Source: Liolophura sinensis
Lineage: Eukaryota; Mollusca; Polyplacophora; Chitonida; Chitonidae
Reading direction: 5' to 3'
Length of the DNA stretch: 64,000 bases
Assembly: GCF_032854445.1 (NCBI RefSeq)
Contig: NC_088296.1
Location: 1,738,001-1,802,000, forward strand
The translations under genes were made by a program, and so were the position numbers. The notes beneath the pieces were generated by a model, which did no database searches, was not told the origin of the DNA, and was given only the letters and a program-made list of their open reading frames with translations. Positions 1 to 12,025 of this stretch are shown piece by piece (within the stretch, counting starts at the first letter, position 1; every line of letters starts with the position of its first letter).

Positions 1-967
1 AAGAGATGAGGGCTTAAATATCTTTATTACCTCTTCTTCTAAGTGAGGTTTTTATTTGAAGAAAGAAATCTCCGTTGGTCTGGTATTTGCGAGCTGTCAA
101 ATCTGCCAAAGAATCACTTCTTTTCTTGCTTGATCTGAAAAAAAAAGTAACACAAATGATGGAAGCAGAGTACAAATGATGCCAAAGTGTGAAGAGCAAA
201 GATCTGATTTCCCGATGTTTTTCGTTGCTCGCAAAATGTGCTGTTGGAGAAACACATATAAAAAAGATTTAATGGTTCAAAATTGGTCTTCAAAATAATG
301 GCACTCACAACACTTTGAACTGCTATTATCACAAGGAAACTGGACAGATATGCCGTCACAAGGTACGATACATATAAACTTCAAAACAATGCACCCAAAC
401 CAGCTATCAAGGACAAGAATTCCAATTTCTCCCAGAACAACGACACTAACAACCCCCATAGTCTTCTTTCAGAGGCAGATAGGAGCTAGGTGTACATATA
501 GGTATATACATGCATAAGTTATGTCAAATGGTTTGAGAACGGTATTAGAAGCTATACCAAACCGTTACCAGCAAATAAACACAGGAGTTGTTATCCATAA
601 GAAACCTGTCTGTTCACCTAAACCCCCATAGTGCTTCGCATCGCAGATAAAAAATCTAACATGACGAAAGCATTGGAGAGACTAAGGTTTGTGCTATTGC
701 AGCTATGTTTGTTTTGACTAATCGTACATATTTTAGCAAAGCCAGTTGAAACTTGAAACGGATACTTGCCTATGTCATCCTTGCAACCATTTACAGAGAC
801 ACGTTCAAAGATCCCGAGCCTGGGGGAGTAACCCGGATTTGACAACTTAGCCCTCGTTACAGTGGTATGTTAATAAGCTTTTGCAAGAGTATGAATTGTG
901 CATTCAGCGTGTACATGTACAGTGTCTCGGTGCGCTCTTAACCCCGGGGGGAATCGGTGTCCGCTTA
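1..967. other. No recognisable gene
   Basis: All frames are broken into short stretches and I recognise no domain, RNA or repeat family. The sequence is mildly AT-rich and looks unique within the window. Confidence 0.5.
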
Positions 968-1018
968 ACGGGGGTGGGTGGGGGGGTGGGGGGGGGGGGG
1001 GGTGGGGGGTGGAGGTGA
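968..1018 (+). repeat. G-rich simple sequence
   Basis: About 50 bases consisting almost only of G with a few T, including an unbroken run of more than ten G. Such tracts can form G-quadruplexes and are error-prone in assemblies, so its exact length is uncertain. Confidence 0.85.
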
Positions 1019-2150
1019 TGGTGCTAGGAACGCAGTCTTAATATCACCGAAGTACATATATGAAAATCTGACACAACAGAGTAATACAGAGACTATTATG
1101 CATTTTCTAACTTTACAGAGCAGCAGTGTGTATAATACAAATGGGAACCTACATAAACAAAAAAAGTATTGTGAATTTGACGCATGCGTCGTCTTTCGAA
1201 AGCACTGGTAACTTATACTTGCAGGTAGCTATCTTCTATTAAAACTGTGTAAATTCTTAAGAGTTTATAACGTTAATTTCATCTATCACACAGGCCTTTG
1301 GGAGTTGGATATTGGCCATGGATGTTGTTTTACTCTTTGACCGGGGTATTTGGCTTATTTGTGCACTTAACTGGTCGGCCTGTATCAGATCTGTGTGATT
1401 TATCCCTGCCAGAAAACGTGTACACAGCGATGTGGACGACGCTGCCCTTCTATTTGACAAAACAGCACTGGATTTTGTTAAGCCTTGTATCACTTTTATT
1501 TGTTTTATCGGATTATGGTTGATATGGACCCACCGGAAGAAGTGGCGCCGTGCTGATCGGCGCGGTTGTAGTCCCCGTCATCTCTGAAATCGCTGAAGAA
1601 GATTAGGTACACGTGTACTCCAGGCTTATATCACGATACATACATTGTGTTACGCAACTTTGTATTTTGTGCCGCAGTGTCAAGGTCGATCACCTCATAA
1701 AATCCTTGGGAAAGACATGAAATTTGCATACAGTAATACGTGAAAGGTAATAGCGTAATATGATATAATACAACACGTCTTATGTTTTGATAATAAAAGA
1801 GCCTGTGAACCACAACAGACCGTTGATATTGTTTTATTTGTCTGAAGTCTTTTTATCGGTAGATTTTCGGCGTACTCAGTGATATTTTCTTTAATGATGA
1901 CAGTCAGTTTTAGCGGTGCAAAGAATATCATTTTATGACTCGATAGTATTGAACTTTACAATAGAGTACATGTGGTTTTATTTCTTTTTGCGGAAGGTTT
2001 CTTCCGAAAAGACACTCAGATTATATATCGGCGGGTGTTGAATACAAGGCTGCCATGGAACGAGCAAGAACGGGTTGTCAAACCAACCAGGTTTCCTAAA
2101 AGAGGATTCATTAGAAAGTAATATAATAGAAGTCTTACAGCACAAAGTGT
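1019..2150. other. No confident gene; possible membrane-segment exon near 1294
   Basis: A pyrimidine-rich acceptor-like site ends at 1293. The frame opening there hits a stop at 1396. Further on, the same frame reads a hydrophobic stretch followed by basic residues (about 1465-1540), like a transmembrane helix with a cytosolic tail. Another frame is open from 1298 to 1519. No family is recognised and no partner exon is visible, so I do not call a gene. Confidence 0.3.
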
Positions 2151-2262
2151 AAAAGCAGAGCGGTGAGAACAGTGTAATAATTGGTAAATGGTCCCACGTA
2201 ACCGGTGAAATGCGGCCTCTTGTCAGCTAACAATCTTGTAAATGTGTATGGGGAATGTAGCA
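2151..2262 (+). repeat. Dispersed repeat family A, copy 1
   Basis: This copy shares a core with 17900-18010, 21405-21560 and 29770-29915: an ACAGTGT-type start, then CACGTAACCGGT, then a CGGC block and TGTAAATG near the end. It lies immediately before the 73-bp minisatellite. The family is defined only by comparison within this window; its class is unknown. Confidence 0.6.
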
Positions 2263-2271
2263 CTGAGGAGA

Positions 2272-4110
2272 GGTGTGACAGTAAAACGTCTGACCAGAGT
2301 ATGCACGGCAATGAGCGGGCCGTGGTGGAACGTAGGAAGATGAGACTATGGCAGTGAAACGTCTGACCAGAGTATGCACGGCAATGAGCGGGCCGTGGTG
2401 GAACGTAGGAAGATGAGACTATGGCAGTGAAACGTCTGACCAGAGTATGCACGGCAATGAGCGGGCCGTGGTGGAACGTAGGAAGATGAGACTATGGCAG
2501 TGAAACGTCTGACCAGAGTATGCACGGCAATGAGCGGGCCGTGGTGGAACGTAGGAAGATGAGACTATGGCAGTGAAACGTCTGACCAGAGTATGCACGG
2601 CAATGAGCGGGCCGTGGTGGAACGTAGGGAGATGAGATTATAGCAATGAAATGTCCGACCAGAGTATGCATGGTAATGAGCGGGCCGTGGTGGAACGTAG
2701 GGAGACTTAAATATGGCAGTAAAACGTCTGACCAGAGTATGCACGGTAATAAGTGGACTGTGGTGGAACGTAGGAAGATGAGATTATGGCAGTGAAACGT
2801 CTGAGGAGAGTATGCATGGTAATGAGCGGGCCGTGGTGGAACGTAGGGAGATGAGAACATGGCAGTGAATCGTCTGACCAGATTATGCATGGTAATGAGT
2901 GGACTGTGGTGGAACGTAGGGAGATGAGATTATGGCAGTGAAACGTCTGAGGAGAGTATGCATGGTAATGAGCGGGCCGTGGTGGAACGTAGGGAGATGA
3001 GAACATGGCAGTGAAAGGTCTGACCAGATTATGCATGGTAATGAGTGGACTGTGGTGGAACGTAGGGAGATGAGATTATGGCAGTGAAACGTCTGACCAG
3101 AGTATGCATGGTAATGAGTGGACTGTGGTGGAACGTAGGGAGATGAGATTATGGCAGTGAAACGTCTGAGGAGAGTATGCACGGTAATGAGCGGGCCGTG
3201 GTGGAACGTAGGGAGATGAGAACATGGCAGTGAAACGTCTGACCAGAGTATGCATGGTAATGAGCGGGCCGTGGTGGAACATAGGGAGATGAGAACATGG
3301 CAGTGAAACGTCTGAGGAGAGTATGCACGGTAATGAGCGGGCCGTGGTGGACCATAGGGAGATGAGAACATGGCAGTGAAACGTTTGAGGAGAGTATGCA
3401 TGATAATGAGCGGGCCGTGGTGGAACATAGGGAGATGAGAACATGGAAGTGAAACGTTTGAGGAGAGTATGCATGGTAATGAGCGGGCCGTGGTGAAACA
3501 TAGGGAGATGAGAACATGGCAGTGAAACGTTTGAGGAGAGTATGCATGGTAATGAGCGGGCCGTGGTGGAACATAGGGAGATGATAACATGGCAGTGAAA
3601 CGTCTGAGGAGAGTATGCACGGTAATGAGCGGACCGTGGTGGAACATAGGGAGAAGAGAACATGGCAGTGAAACGTCTGAGGAGAGTATGCACGGTAATG
3701 AGCGGGCCGTGGTGGAACATAGGGAGATGAGAACATGGCAGTGAAACGTCTGAGGAGAGTATGCACGGTAATGAGCGGGCCGTGGTGGAACGTAGGGAGA
3801 TGAGAACATGGCAGTGAAACGTCTGACTAGATTATGCATGGTAATGAGCGGGCCGTGGTGGAACGTAGGAAGATGAGATTATGGCAGTGAAACGTCTGAG
3901 GAGAGTATGCACGGTAATGAGCGGGCCGTGGTGGAACATAGGGAGATGAGAACATGGCAGTGAATTGTCTGACTAGATTATGCATGGTAATGAGCGGGCC
4001 GTGGTGGAACGTAGGGAGATGAGATTATGGGGGTGAAACATCTGAGAGTATGGGCGGTAATGAGCGGGCCGTGGTGGCAGTGAAACGTCTGAGGAGAGTT
4101 TGGGCAGTAA
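2272..4110 (+). repeat. 73-bp minisatellite, about 25 copies
   Basis: Tandem units with period 73 (for example GTGAAACG at 2354 and 2427) carry a CCGTGGTGGAAC block and an ATGAG block. Units drift in sequence toward the 3' end, and the last ones are truncated. The unit lacks stops in all three minus-strand frames and 73 is not a multiple of 3, so long minus-strand frames of up to 318 codons run through it. I regard these as by-products of the array, not genes. Confidence 0.93.
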
Positions 4111-4189
4111 GGGGCTGGCTGTGGTGGAACGTGGGAGGAAGAGACAGTGAAAAAATACTCGAGGAATACTCGGAAACACCAGGAAGGCA

Positions 4190-4830
4190 AGTGAGTGACT
4201 TAAATGGTCTCACAGTTGACAAACTATTGAAGATGAAGAAAAATTTTCCACACAGAGACAAAATTGAACAGCGTGAAACTAAATTAATTGAGCATGAAAG
4301 GCAGATCAAAAGATTAAAATATCAACCGATCTATTTGGAAGGGAGAAGCAGAAGAAAGAATTTGATATTTAGAGGTAAGTTTTGGTCTTGTCATTGTGAG
4401 AGCCTTGGTGTACAACGACATGGAAATAGAACAAGCCATGTACCTGGAGTGAGCGCACAGGCTCGGACCATATAGAAGGGGTAAAAATGGTTCCTGTCCG
4501 ATCATTGTGTCGTTTCGGGATTATTGCGATACCAAGATAATCATGGACAGCACTTTCAGATTAAAAGGAACACGTGTTGGGGTCAGCCCAGACCTTCCCT
4601 GGGAAATTTCAAACGCCCGTAAATTACGTTGGCCACAAAGCAAATCGGTCCAACCAGGTTTTATCGGTTACCCGTCACAGCTGGTCATCAACGGAATTGT
4701 GGTGCGCGACCTGTTTCCTGATTGGAGGGCTGTACTGGACGATACTGGAGTCCTTGAAAACAGTCGATTAGGACCAACAGAACCATGCTATATAGGAAAG
4801 CAACCTATCACAGGATGAAAGAAAGGTAGT
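4190..4830 (+). pseudogene. LINE ORF1-like relic
   Basis: In one frame a lysine- and glutamate-rich heptad-like segment leads into a YLEGRSRRKNLIF motif, the signature following the coiled coil in LINE ORF1 proteins. After a frame change a second part reads GVSPDLPWEI..ARKLRWPQ and later FPDWRAVL, similar to the C-terminal domain of L1-like ORF1 proteins, which bind the element RNA as a chaperone. Frameshifts near 4370 and 4600 break it. The family match is by recognition, not by search. Confidence 0.65.
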
Positions 4831-5724
4831 TGTAAAGACTAGGGTAATATTTACGTGTTAGTTTCCACATGCATTCAGACGTCATTTCCCCCCACGGTCA
4901 CATGATTTAACTGTTTTTTCATTGGTTAAAATTGAATGGGGAAATGTATAATTTGCATACAACGAAAAACGACGTTTATCATTTTAGATTCTGCCACGTG
5001 TCACCCTTACGTAAGAGATTTCTGCGTTGTATTATTCGCGATTTATAAAATTTTGAAAGGGTTTCCGTGGTTAATTGTGAAACGCTCTGGTTTCGTACTT
5101 CCATCAGCCTGTCCAGTCCTTAGCTGGTTGCTTACACCACTACACCACTAGAGTTAAAATGTGCTAAAATGGGATTTTAGGCGTCTTTAAGACAGATGAA
5201 CATGTTAAGGGTTGAATGCGCCTGTGCGTGTGTCCTATGCTTTTGTCACGTGGACTCCATCTAAAAAATGTCTCCTCCATATCTGGCCATCCTCATTCAG
5301 CGAAGCATGAATGAATTGACGCAAGCAGTGACGGAGATAGTTACACGTAAATATCACCCTAGACTTTACAACTTCCGAAAGAAATGAACAGAAGACCGCG
5401 ATGGGTAAAAAAAGTGTCATGGTGAATAAAAGAGAGGCCCAGTACAGCGACTGTGCGGCAACGGGCACACCAACGAAACCAACGAGAGACAGGGAAGTCC
5501 AAGGCAAGTTTACTGAAGAGTCAGTCTCCACTTGAACGTCGTACCAACATCAACAGTACCGCAATACGAGGAACGGCGGTTTCATCTGACGAACAAGGCA
5601 AGCAGGGTAAATCTACAGACAAAAATTGCTCGGTAGCAAGACCTGAGGGTAAGATGTCAGATTATATTAAAGCACACGTTGCAGAACGACAACCGCTGTC
5701 TGCTTTCACTGCTGGGCTTTTCAC
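4831..5724 (+). other. Interior of the LINE, ORF1 to endonuclease
   Basis: No domain is recognised here. The end (5450-5720) has a basic, glutamine/arginine-rich frame and probably represents the broken N-terminal part of ORF2 or the inter-ORF region. Confidence 0.4.
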
Positions 5725-6290
5725 TTCTGAACATATAGGGCTTGTTAACACTAACAACCAGTAAACTACATGATCCAGTCATTAAAGGACTGTTTGAAGA
5801 AAATGACGTAATGATGTTTACGGAAACACGGGGAAAAGATGTCATTCAATCACGAATGGAGGATTTCATTTACTTCCATGTGAAGCGCACCGACAAAAAA
5901 TCTTCCGCCAGGCGTGATTCTGGTGATCTTGGAATGTTCTTGCGTTCAAATGTTTACTTATCTGGTACGTTTATTGATAACAGCAGTGACGCTATGCTGT
6001 GGATTGAAATCCCTTCAGAGAAGTCAACAAAATGCATTATAATCTGTGTTTGCCATTGTTAGGCGCTTCCAGATGACTGTGTACGAAACTTCCTGTAGGA
6101 CAAATATGTTTGATCGCACGAGAAGTGTTTGTTTCGCAGGGGTAATGATCTAAGAATACGGGTTATCGTGTGCAGGAACTTCAATGCAAGGGCTTTGGAG
6201 GAGCTGGACTTTGTACAAATTGATGTACAGAGTTATCTGCTCTTACCCAGTTACCCACCAAGTTTGTCTGTGGACAAAGGCAAGAAAAAT
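5725..6290 (+). pseudogene. LINE ORF2 endonuclease (APE-like) relic
   Basis: Reading frames contain ENDVMMFTET, the pattern of an early catalytic strand of AP-endonuclease-like LINE nucleases. An RRDSGDLGMFLR segment and a CRNFNAR stretch follow, the latter corresponding to the GDFNAR motif of the family with the acidic residue lost. The enzyme would nick target DNA to prime reverse transcription. Frames switch near 5760, 6060 and 6130, so no active product is possible. Confidence 0.7.
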
Positions 6291-6382
6291 GGAAATGGAC
6301 AGTTACTCTTATATGCTATGATAGAAAACATCAGCAAGAATATTAAATGGGCGCTTTTGCCAGGACAAATGGAAAATGGAAC

Positions 6383-6429
<47 letters not shown>

Positions 6430-6474
6430 TTGATCATTATTATTATTTTTATTATGATTATTATATGATGCATA
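6383..6474 (+). repeat. (AAT)n/(ATT)n microsatellite
   Basis: About a dozen AAT triplets run straight into ATT-rich sequence, giving a short inverted AT-rich hairpin inside the LINE relic. Confidence 0.9.
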
Positions 6475-6549
6475 ATGGTAGAATGTGGCTGGTTATGTTT
6501 TAATGACAAACAGCTTATTGTCTGATGTGTACGAGTTCGAAATAAAATC

Positions 6550-7960
6550 CCCGAACATTCTATCGGACACTTTATAATCGATTTCACAGGACATAATCGA
6601 CAAAATCTGAACATAATTAGCCTGATGTGCAGGTCGATCAATCAGTCACTCAACCATCATTGTTGTGGGATCCTGTACTTACAGCTGAGTATATTGACAA
6701 ACAGTCATTCAAAGATCAGCTCTGCTAAACATAATGAAATTCACACACAATTAACACACGAAGACACCAACAGAGACAAAATTTATCATTGTCTAAATAC
6801 GTTTGTCTCTGTGTTACAATGCTCTGGCAACTGTTTCCTGAGACCAAAAAAAAGGGCCAGTAGAAAAGGCTCCTTCTCCAAATCTGCGCTGTCGTATATG
6901 GCTGAATGTGAAAATTGGAGACAAATGTTCAGTAGATTATTAAATAGCTATACGAAAAAGAAAATCCGAAAGAAACCGGGACGAAATGATAATAACTCGA
7001 ACTCGGTATAAAAATCAAGTTGGATTATGCCATAGAGACTTTAATGTTACCATGAGACTAAAGCCAGAAAACTTTCGATCCAACAGCACGAGAGACTATT
7101 GTAAAGTGTTAAAGGGTAAACTATGTGATACAGATTCCAACATGTCTGCCAGTATGTTCACCGAACTTTTCAGCTCTGTAAATAATCCCACCAGCGGCAT
7201 TTATGACAGCAAACAGGCATCAGTTCAATGTAGTGAAAGCTTTGAAAGAGGAGGACTAAAACTCATATTTAATCAGATAAATGAAAACATCTCCGAGGCT
7301 GAATACATTATGCCATTGCGCATTTGAAGACGAGTAAGGCAGGAGTACCTGTTGGGGTTATTAACGAATTTTTGATACATGGAATGAGTGTTTTAGTCCC
7401 TAATTTGTTTAACACACCTTTTTTCCACACGCCTGGTGGGAGGGTTATGCAATTCCGTTTCTACAAAAAGGCAAGAATAATGTCAATAATTATAGGGGCA
7501 TTACTCTTTTAAGTTGTATATCGAAGATGTTCACGCGCGTATTCAATAACCACTTTACCAAACGGACAGAAGCACGTCCGGGTTTTTGGAAATGTACCAG
7601 TACTGTTGGTAAAACATTTTTTATTGCGTGCCATTGTTATTCTGTTCCTTTATTGATTTTACAACGGCGTTCGACTACATTGTTCGAGATAATCTAGGTA
7701 AGAAATTATTGAAACTTGGATTTTTGGATATTATTATGTCCATGTATAAATTCCGTCCGCTCTAGAGTTAAATACAACAGCCATATTTGTCAAGAATATT
7801 TTTAGTATACGGGTGTAAGACAAGCGATTGTCTGTCTTCGTTTTTATTCTCAGTGTACATAAATGATCTTCAGGATGAGTTTACATTCATGACATCAAAG
7901 CAATAACTATGGAAGATTTTCAAACATTTTTTATTGCTATACGCAGACGGTGTGGTAAAA
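6550..7960 (+). pseudogene. LINE reverse transcriptase relic, fingers and palm
   Basis: Successive frames read an ORF2 linker (CSGNCFLRPKKRASRKGSF, near 6820-6880), then KTSKAGVPVG..NEFLIHGM (7324-7385), a conserved region before the RT fingers. Broken pieces of the palm follow, and finally LLYADGVV at about 7935-7956. The last is the RT active-site motif, but the second catalytic aspartate reads glycine. Multiple frameshifts and stops show decay. It is continuous with the thumb region after the SINE at 7970-8237. Confidence 0.75.
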
Positions 7961-7969
7961 AATGGCACG

Positions 7970-8237
7970 GGGGCCTCTGTGGCTCAGTTGGTTAGCGCGC
8001 TAGCGCAGCGTAAATGACCCGGGAGTCTCTCACCAATGCTGCCGCTGTGACTTCAAGTCCAGCTCATGCTGGCTTCCTCTCCGGTTGTATGTTGGAAGGT
8101 CTGCCAGCAACCTGCGGATGGTCGTGGGTTTCCCCCGGGCTGTGCCCGGTTTCCACCACCATGCTGCTGGCCGCCGTCGTATAAGCGAAATATTCTTGAG
8201 TACGGCGCAAAACACCAATCAAATAAATCAAATAAAT
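7970..8237 (+). mobile_element. tRNA-derived SINE, near full length
   Basis: It starts GGGGCCTCTGTGGCTCAG with a box A-like TGGCTCAGTTGGTTAGCGCG. A box B-like GTGACTTCAAGTCC follows, then the conserved CCGTCGTATAAGCGAAATAT core, and it ends CGGCGCAAAACACCAATC plus AAAT repeats. A 12-bp direct repeat (AAAAATGGCACG) flanks it at 7958-7969 and 8238-8249, proving target-primed insertion into the older LINE. Confidence 0.95.
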
Positions 8238-8249
8238 AAAAATGGCACG

Positions 8250-9050
8250 AAGTGAGACTGAACTTCGGGGGTCTCTAGATGCATTAAAAGATTATTTCTG
8301 CCTAAACGTAAATATCAAAGTCCAACGTAATAATATTTAGAAAAGGAGGAAGAGTATCTAAAATTGTGAGTTTCTGTTATGATAATGAGATGTTAGAAAT
8401 TGTGGACAAATTTAGTTTTCTTGGAATTGTACTTTCGCCAGGGGGGAACCTTTACAAATACACAAGACACATCAGCGGATTAATCGAGAAAAGTCATTTT
8501 AGCTTGAACCAATATCTATACAAAGTCAATACTTTGCAAGTTAGCCATATGCTAGATTTATTTGATGAACTCATTGTGCCAATAAAGCAGTATGCATCTG
8601 AAGTATGAGGCTTGTGAAACGCATCAGTCCCAGAACAGACCCATCTCCTTGCTCATCTCACTTGTGAAGCAATGATATATTTGTACACGATTGGTGTGGA
8701 CGACTATCAACTATGAGTAGAGGGAAACTCTATATTGATTTATGTCACTTCTATATACAAGCCCCATACTTAAACGTTATTAACATAAAGAAGTTAAGGG
8801 TGGCAATAGCCAGGGTTAAGAAATTCTTCCCTCGATTTTCATTGGAAACTTGAAGGTGGCACAAGCGTGTCAAACTTCCTGTTGACGAACAAAAATGTGA
8901 TACTTGTAATGTTGTTGAACATTAATATTATTTCCTACTTGTTTGTTCATTGTATAAAAACCATAGAGAAAAGTACATTTTCCTGTCTTATACACCGTCA
9001 ATCCACAAAGAAGAACATTTTTCTAACTGATGACTACAACTAATATACTT
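8250..9050 (+). pseudogene. LINE reverse transcriptase thumb and C-terminus relic
   Basis: This continues the RT interrupted by the SINE. GSLDALKDYF at about 8270 and VDKFSFLGIVLSPGGN (8403-8450) match the post-catalytic region of LINE RTs. Later frames to about 9040 are cysteine-containing and broken. The 24-bp minisatellite begins just after. Confidence 0.7.
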
Positions 9051-9091
9051 TAATATATTACTTAAAGTAGTGTATTAACTGTACTGCATCA

Positions 9092-9640
9092 CATGTTTAT
9101 TGACAGTTGTGTATAAACGTTTATTAACAATTGTGTGTACATGTTTATTGACAGTTGTGTATACATATTTATTGGCAGTTGTGTATACATGGTTAGTGAG
9201 AGTTGTGTATAAATGTTTATTGACAGTTGTGTATACATGTTTATGGACAGTTGTGCAACATGTTTATTGACACTTGTGTATACATGTCTAATGACCGTTG
9301 TGTATACATGTTTATTGACAGTTGTGTATACATATTTATTGGCAATTGTGTACATTGTTAGTGACAGTTATGTATAAATATTTATGGACAGTTGTGTATA
9401 TATGTTTATTGACAGTTGTGTATACATGTTTATTGACAGTTGTGTACACATATTTATTGACAGTTGTGTGTACATGTTTATTGACAGTTGTGTATACATG
9501 TTTATTGACTGTTGTGTGTACATGTTTATTGACAGTTGTGTATACATGTTTATTGACAGTTGTGTGTACATGTTTATTGACATTTGTGTATACATGTTTA
9601 TTGACTGTTGTGTACATGTTTATTGACAGTTGCTTGTACA
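9092..9640 (+). repeat. 24-bp minisatellite
   Basis: About 22 copies of a 24-bp unit (TGTTTATTGACAGTTGTGTA plus TACA) with some indels. Since 24 is a multiple of three and the unit has no stop in several frames, both strands read long periodic peptides. These are array by-products. Confidence 0.93.
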
Positions 9641-9845
9641 TGTTATAACTGTTGATGTCTCCTTCCGTGATCACGATGTGATATGTTACATGTTTATTGA
9701 CAGTTGCTTGTACATGTTATAACTGTTGATGTCTCCTGTTCGTCATCACGATGTGATATGTTACATGTTTATTGACAGTTGCGTGTACATGTTATAACTG
9801 CTGATGTCTCCTGTTCGTCATCACGATGTGATATGTAACATGTTT
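9608..9845 (+). repeat. Composite repeat of about 77 bp, three copies
   Basis: Three tandem copies each join one 24-bp minisatellite unit to a unique segment (TAACTGTTGATGTCTCCT then CATCACGATGTGATAT). It is a higher-order extension of the preceding array. Confidence 0.9.
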
Positions 9846-11044
9846 GTACGCTCATGAGCCATGGATTCGATACAATTGTTAACTACTACAGATATAGCAA
9901 TATACAAGATTGTGATAGACTTGGATACGTAAAAGTACGCAGACGTTACAGACACAGAAAGATGGAGACTTCCAGAGAAAGAAAACGTCTTCCACCCGTG
10001 GAGCATTAAGTCTGAGAAGGTGCCCTAGGTCAGCAAATTCCAGGCTTTCAGTAAGACCCTAATCCGTTTACATTCTCTGGCGCGGTGATGTCCATCTGTT
10101 AACAGGCTTTACCCTGGAAAGTGGAGAACACAACAGTTGTCAGTAAATCTCATTTCATTAGACGAAGGAGCCAATCCAATTTTCTCCCAGTCAGTGGTAT
10201 GATAAGACTATAAATCTATCAACAGAAAATCGGCTCTGTCTTTGACTGTCTGGACCGTGGATTCCGTCCTTTGTTTTATCAATGCTATCTTCTTTATCTC
10301 TATTATCCACACATCGACGAAGTCCGCCCCTGCTAGGCTCATTTCCGTCCTTTGCAATCAGTAATACCCACCTGCGGAAATCCCCGAAATCTGCCACGAT
10401 TTTAGTAATTCGCCAAATATTGTTCTCCGTGTACTATAACATAGGCGTGTACGTATACTATAACTCTGTGGTCGCAGGATCAGTGTTTGTCATTTCTTGT
10501 TCACATCGTGGAAAGAACACCATCAGAAGCAAGTCTTTTCGACAAACTCTATATACCAAATCTTGTTTGTATCTCCCTCTCCTGTCGCTGGGGAGCTTTT
10601 AGGGTGCATATATCGCTGAATGTCTTATGTATTCGAATGCCTGTAGATGAAATAAAATGCGCCTTTATTAATGTATCTACTCAGGGTATTACATGTACAA
10701 GATCATCTCTGTTTTTTCCCCATTTGCTCGACGTTTTGCTAAGATGATTGCCACAAAGTTGTGATATTTTGTTTCTGTAAAATTATTTCAAGCTTTGCCT
10801 GACAGAATGCAAACTATGTCATAAAATCTGAGAGCAAAAAGGCGTCTAGTGATGAAATTTTGCTTGGGTTTTATACGTTAGGACACTCGAGGCGGTGGGG
10901 GGGGGGGCAGGGATCAAACCCGGTCTAGGACATGGAATTCGTATACATTACACAACTGTTACTGTTTATGAAGCCATGGAGATAATCATCAATCGACAAT
11001 TTTCGTGATTGAGTTTGTGACGGAGAATATGCTCCAGAAATGTG
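9846..11044. other. No recognisable gene
   Basis: Frames of up to about 106 codons exist near 10282-10747, but they overlap in different frames and show no recognisable motif. There is a short G run at about 10900-10912. Nothing else is supported. Confidence 0.45.
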
Positions 11045-11439
11045 CTATAAGAAAGTGCAAATTTCAAAATCCCAACACAATTCTGTTAATTTTCAACTCA
11101 GATGTATAAAAGTTGGTCGATGCATCCATAAAATCTATACGGCCATAAAAGTTGTGGTTGCTTAGTAATAACCCGCCAAAAATGCACTCGGAACAAAAAG
11201 GTCAATTCTTAAATCCGGCAATGTGAAGATCAACGTTTACCAGGAAAATGTCTTTATTGAAACTCCCATGTGTGTATTTCTTCGTGCTGTCGAAGTTTCG
11301 TTTTGGTTAACGTTGGTCTTCATATGTAAAACATTAACTTTATAATGTGATTATCGTTGTCATATTTTGGCAAGTTAAAAATCCGTCTTTTTGTCGTAGT
11401 CTCTTGAGCATCCTTCACAGTACAGTGAACTAACGAAGT
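11045..11439 (-). repeat. Dispersed repeat family B, inverted copy
   Basis: The reverse complement matches 25020-25432 over about 400 bases, including GGTTAACGTT and the ACAGTACAG/GGATG end region. The copies are clearly diverged. No coding motif or terminal repeat is obvious, so it is an unclassified interspersed element. Confidence 0.75.
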
Positions 11440-11909
11440 CAAGGTTGAGAACAGGTTGAAGGGCAAAACGGAACTGAGAAACGAAGTGACCTTGCAGCTT
11501 CCACTGTAATAGTCAGTTTGGCTTCTTGAGGTGCACAGTTTCTTGCACCGAGGTTGATTCCCGTATTACCATACCAGGCTCCTTACGTCAAGAACCACTG
11601 CCTACTGTCAATATGGCATACATACGTTCATGTGTCTGGACGTCACATGCGCTATGGTCTTTAGTCATCTCTCAGGTATCTGTGGTTTATCCCGGGCATC
11701 CAATTTTTTATTCGATATGTAACATGTATGAATACATGCGTATATATCCGGACGACGCATGTGAGAAAGTTCATCACTCATTTTTCAAAGATCTATGGTT
11801 TTATTCGAAATTCCTATTTTTCCATCGCCCATAAAACTGCCCGCTATAGTAAATAAAAGCGTCTTGGATATCGGTTTTACTTTAAACAGCAGACTTATAG
11901 ACACACCAA
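11440..11909. other. No recognisable gene
   Basis: An open frame of about 100 codons (11526-11834) has no recognisable domain, and I see no splice or promoter support for it. Confidence 0.4.
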
Positions 11910-12025
11910 TAAATTTATTTATTTAAAGAAGTCTTTTACGTCATACATAGGAATATTTCACTTATACGATGGAGACGAGCTTTATTGCTGGAGGAAACCG
12001 GCTTGGAGAAACCCACGACCATTTA
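11910..12025 (-). mobile_element. SINE fragment (3' half)
   Basis: On the minus strand it matches the SINE core CCACGA..GTATAAGTGAAATATTC and an A/T-rich tail ending in AAAT repeats. It is diverged, with the GTACGG block damaged and the tRNA head missing. Confidence 0.6.

Larger units (their letters stand above)
4140..9050 (+). mobile_element. Degenerate APE-type LINE (non-LTR retrotransposon)
   Basis: The parts occur in LINE order on one strand. There is an ORF1-like coiled-coil and RNA-binding segment (4190-4830), endonuclease (about 5725-6290), reverse transcriptase (about 6550-7960) and a thumb/C-terminal part (8250-9040). Frames shift and stops occur throughout, so it is dead. An (AAT)n tract and a SINE interrupt it. 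Clade assignment is not secure from reading alone; the ORF1 resembles L1/transposase-22-like proteins. Confidence 0.8.

Noticed and set aside
2883-3839. A 318-codon minus-strand protein
   Set aside because: Produced by the 73-bp array; overlapping frames in the same strand are equally long and carry the same peptides.
9092-9640. CRISPR-like regular spacing of short repeats
   Set aside because: Units are directly adjacent, without unique spacers, in a eukaryotic genome; this is a minisatellite. The same applies to the 30-, 43-, 44- and 73-bp arrays.
10282-10747. Small host genes from overlapping frames of 86-106 codons
   Set aside because: No domain, codon bias, splice site or promoter context supports them, and two frames overlap.
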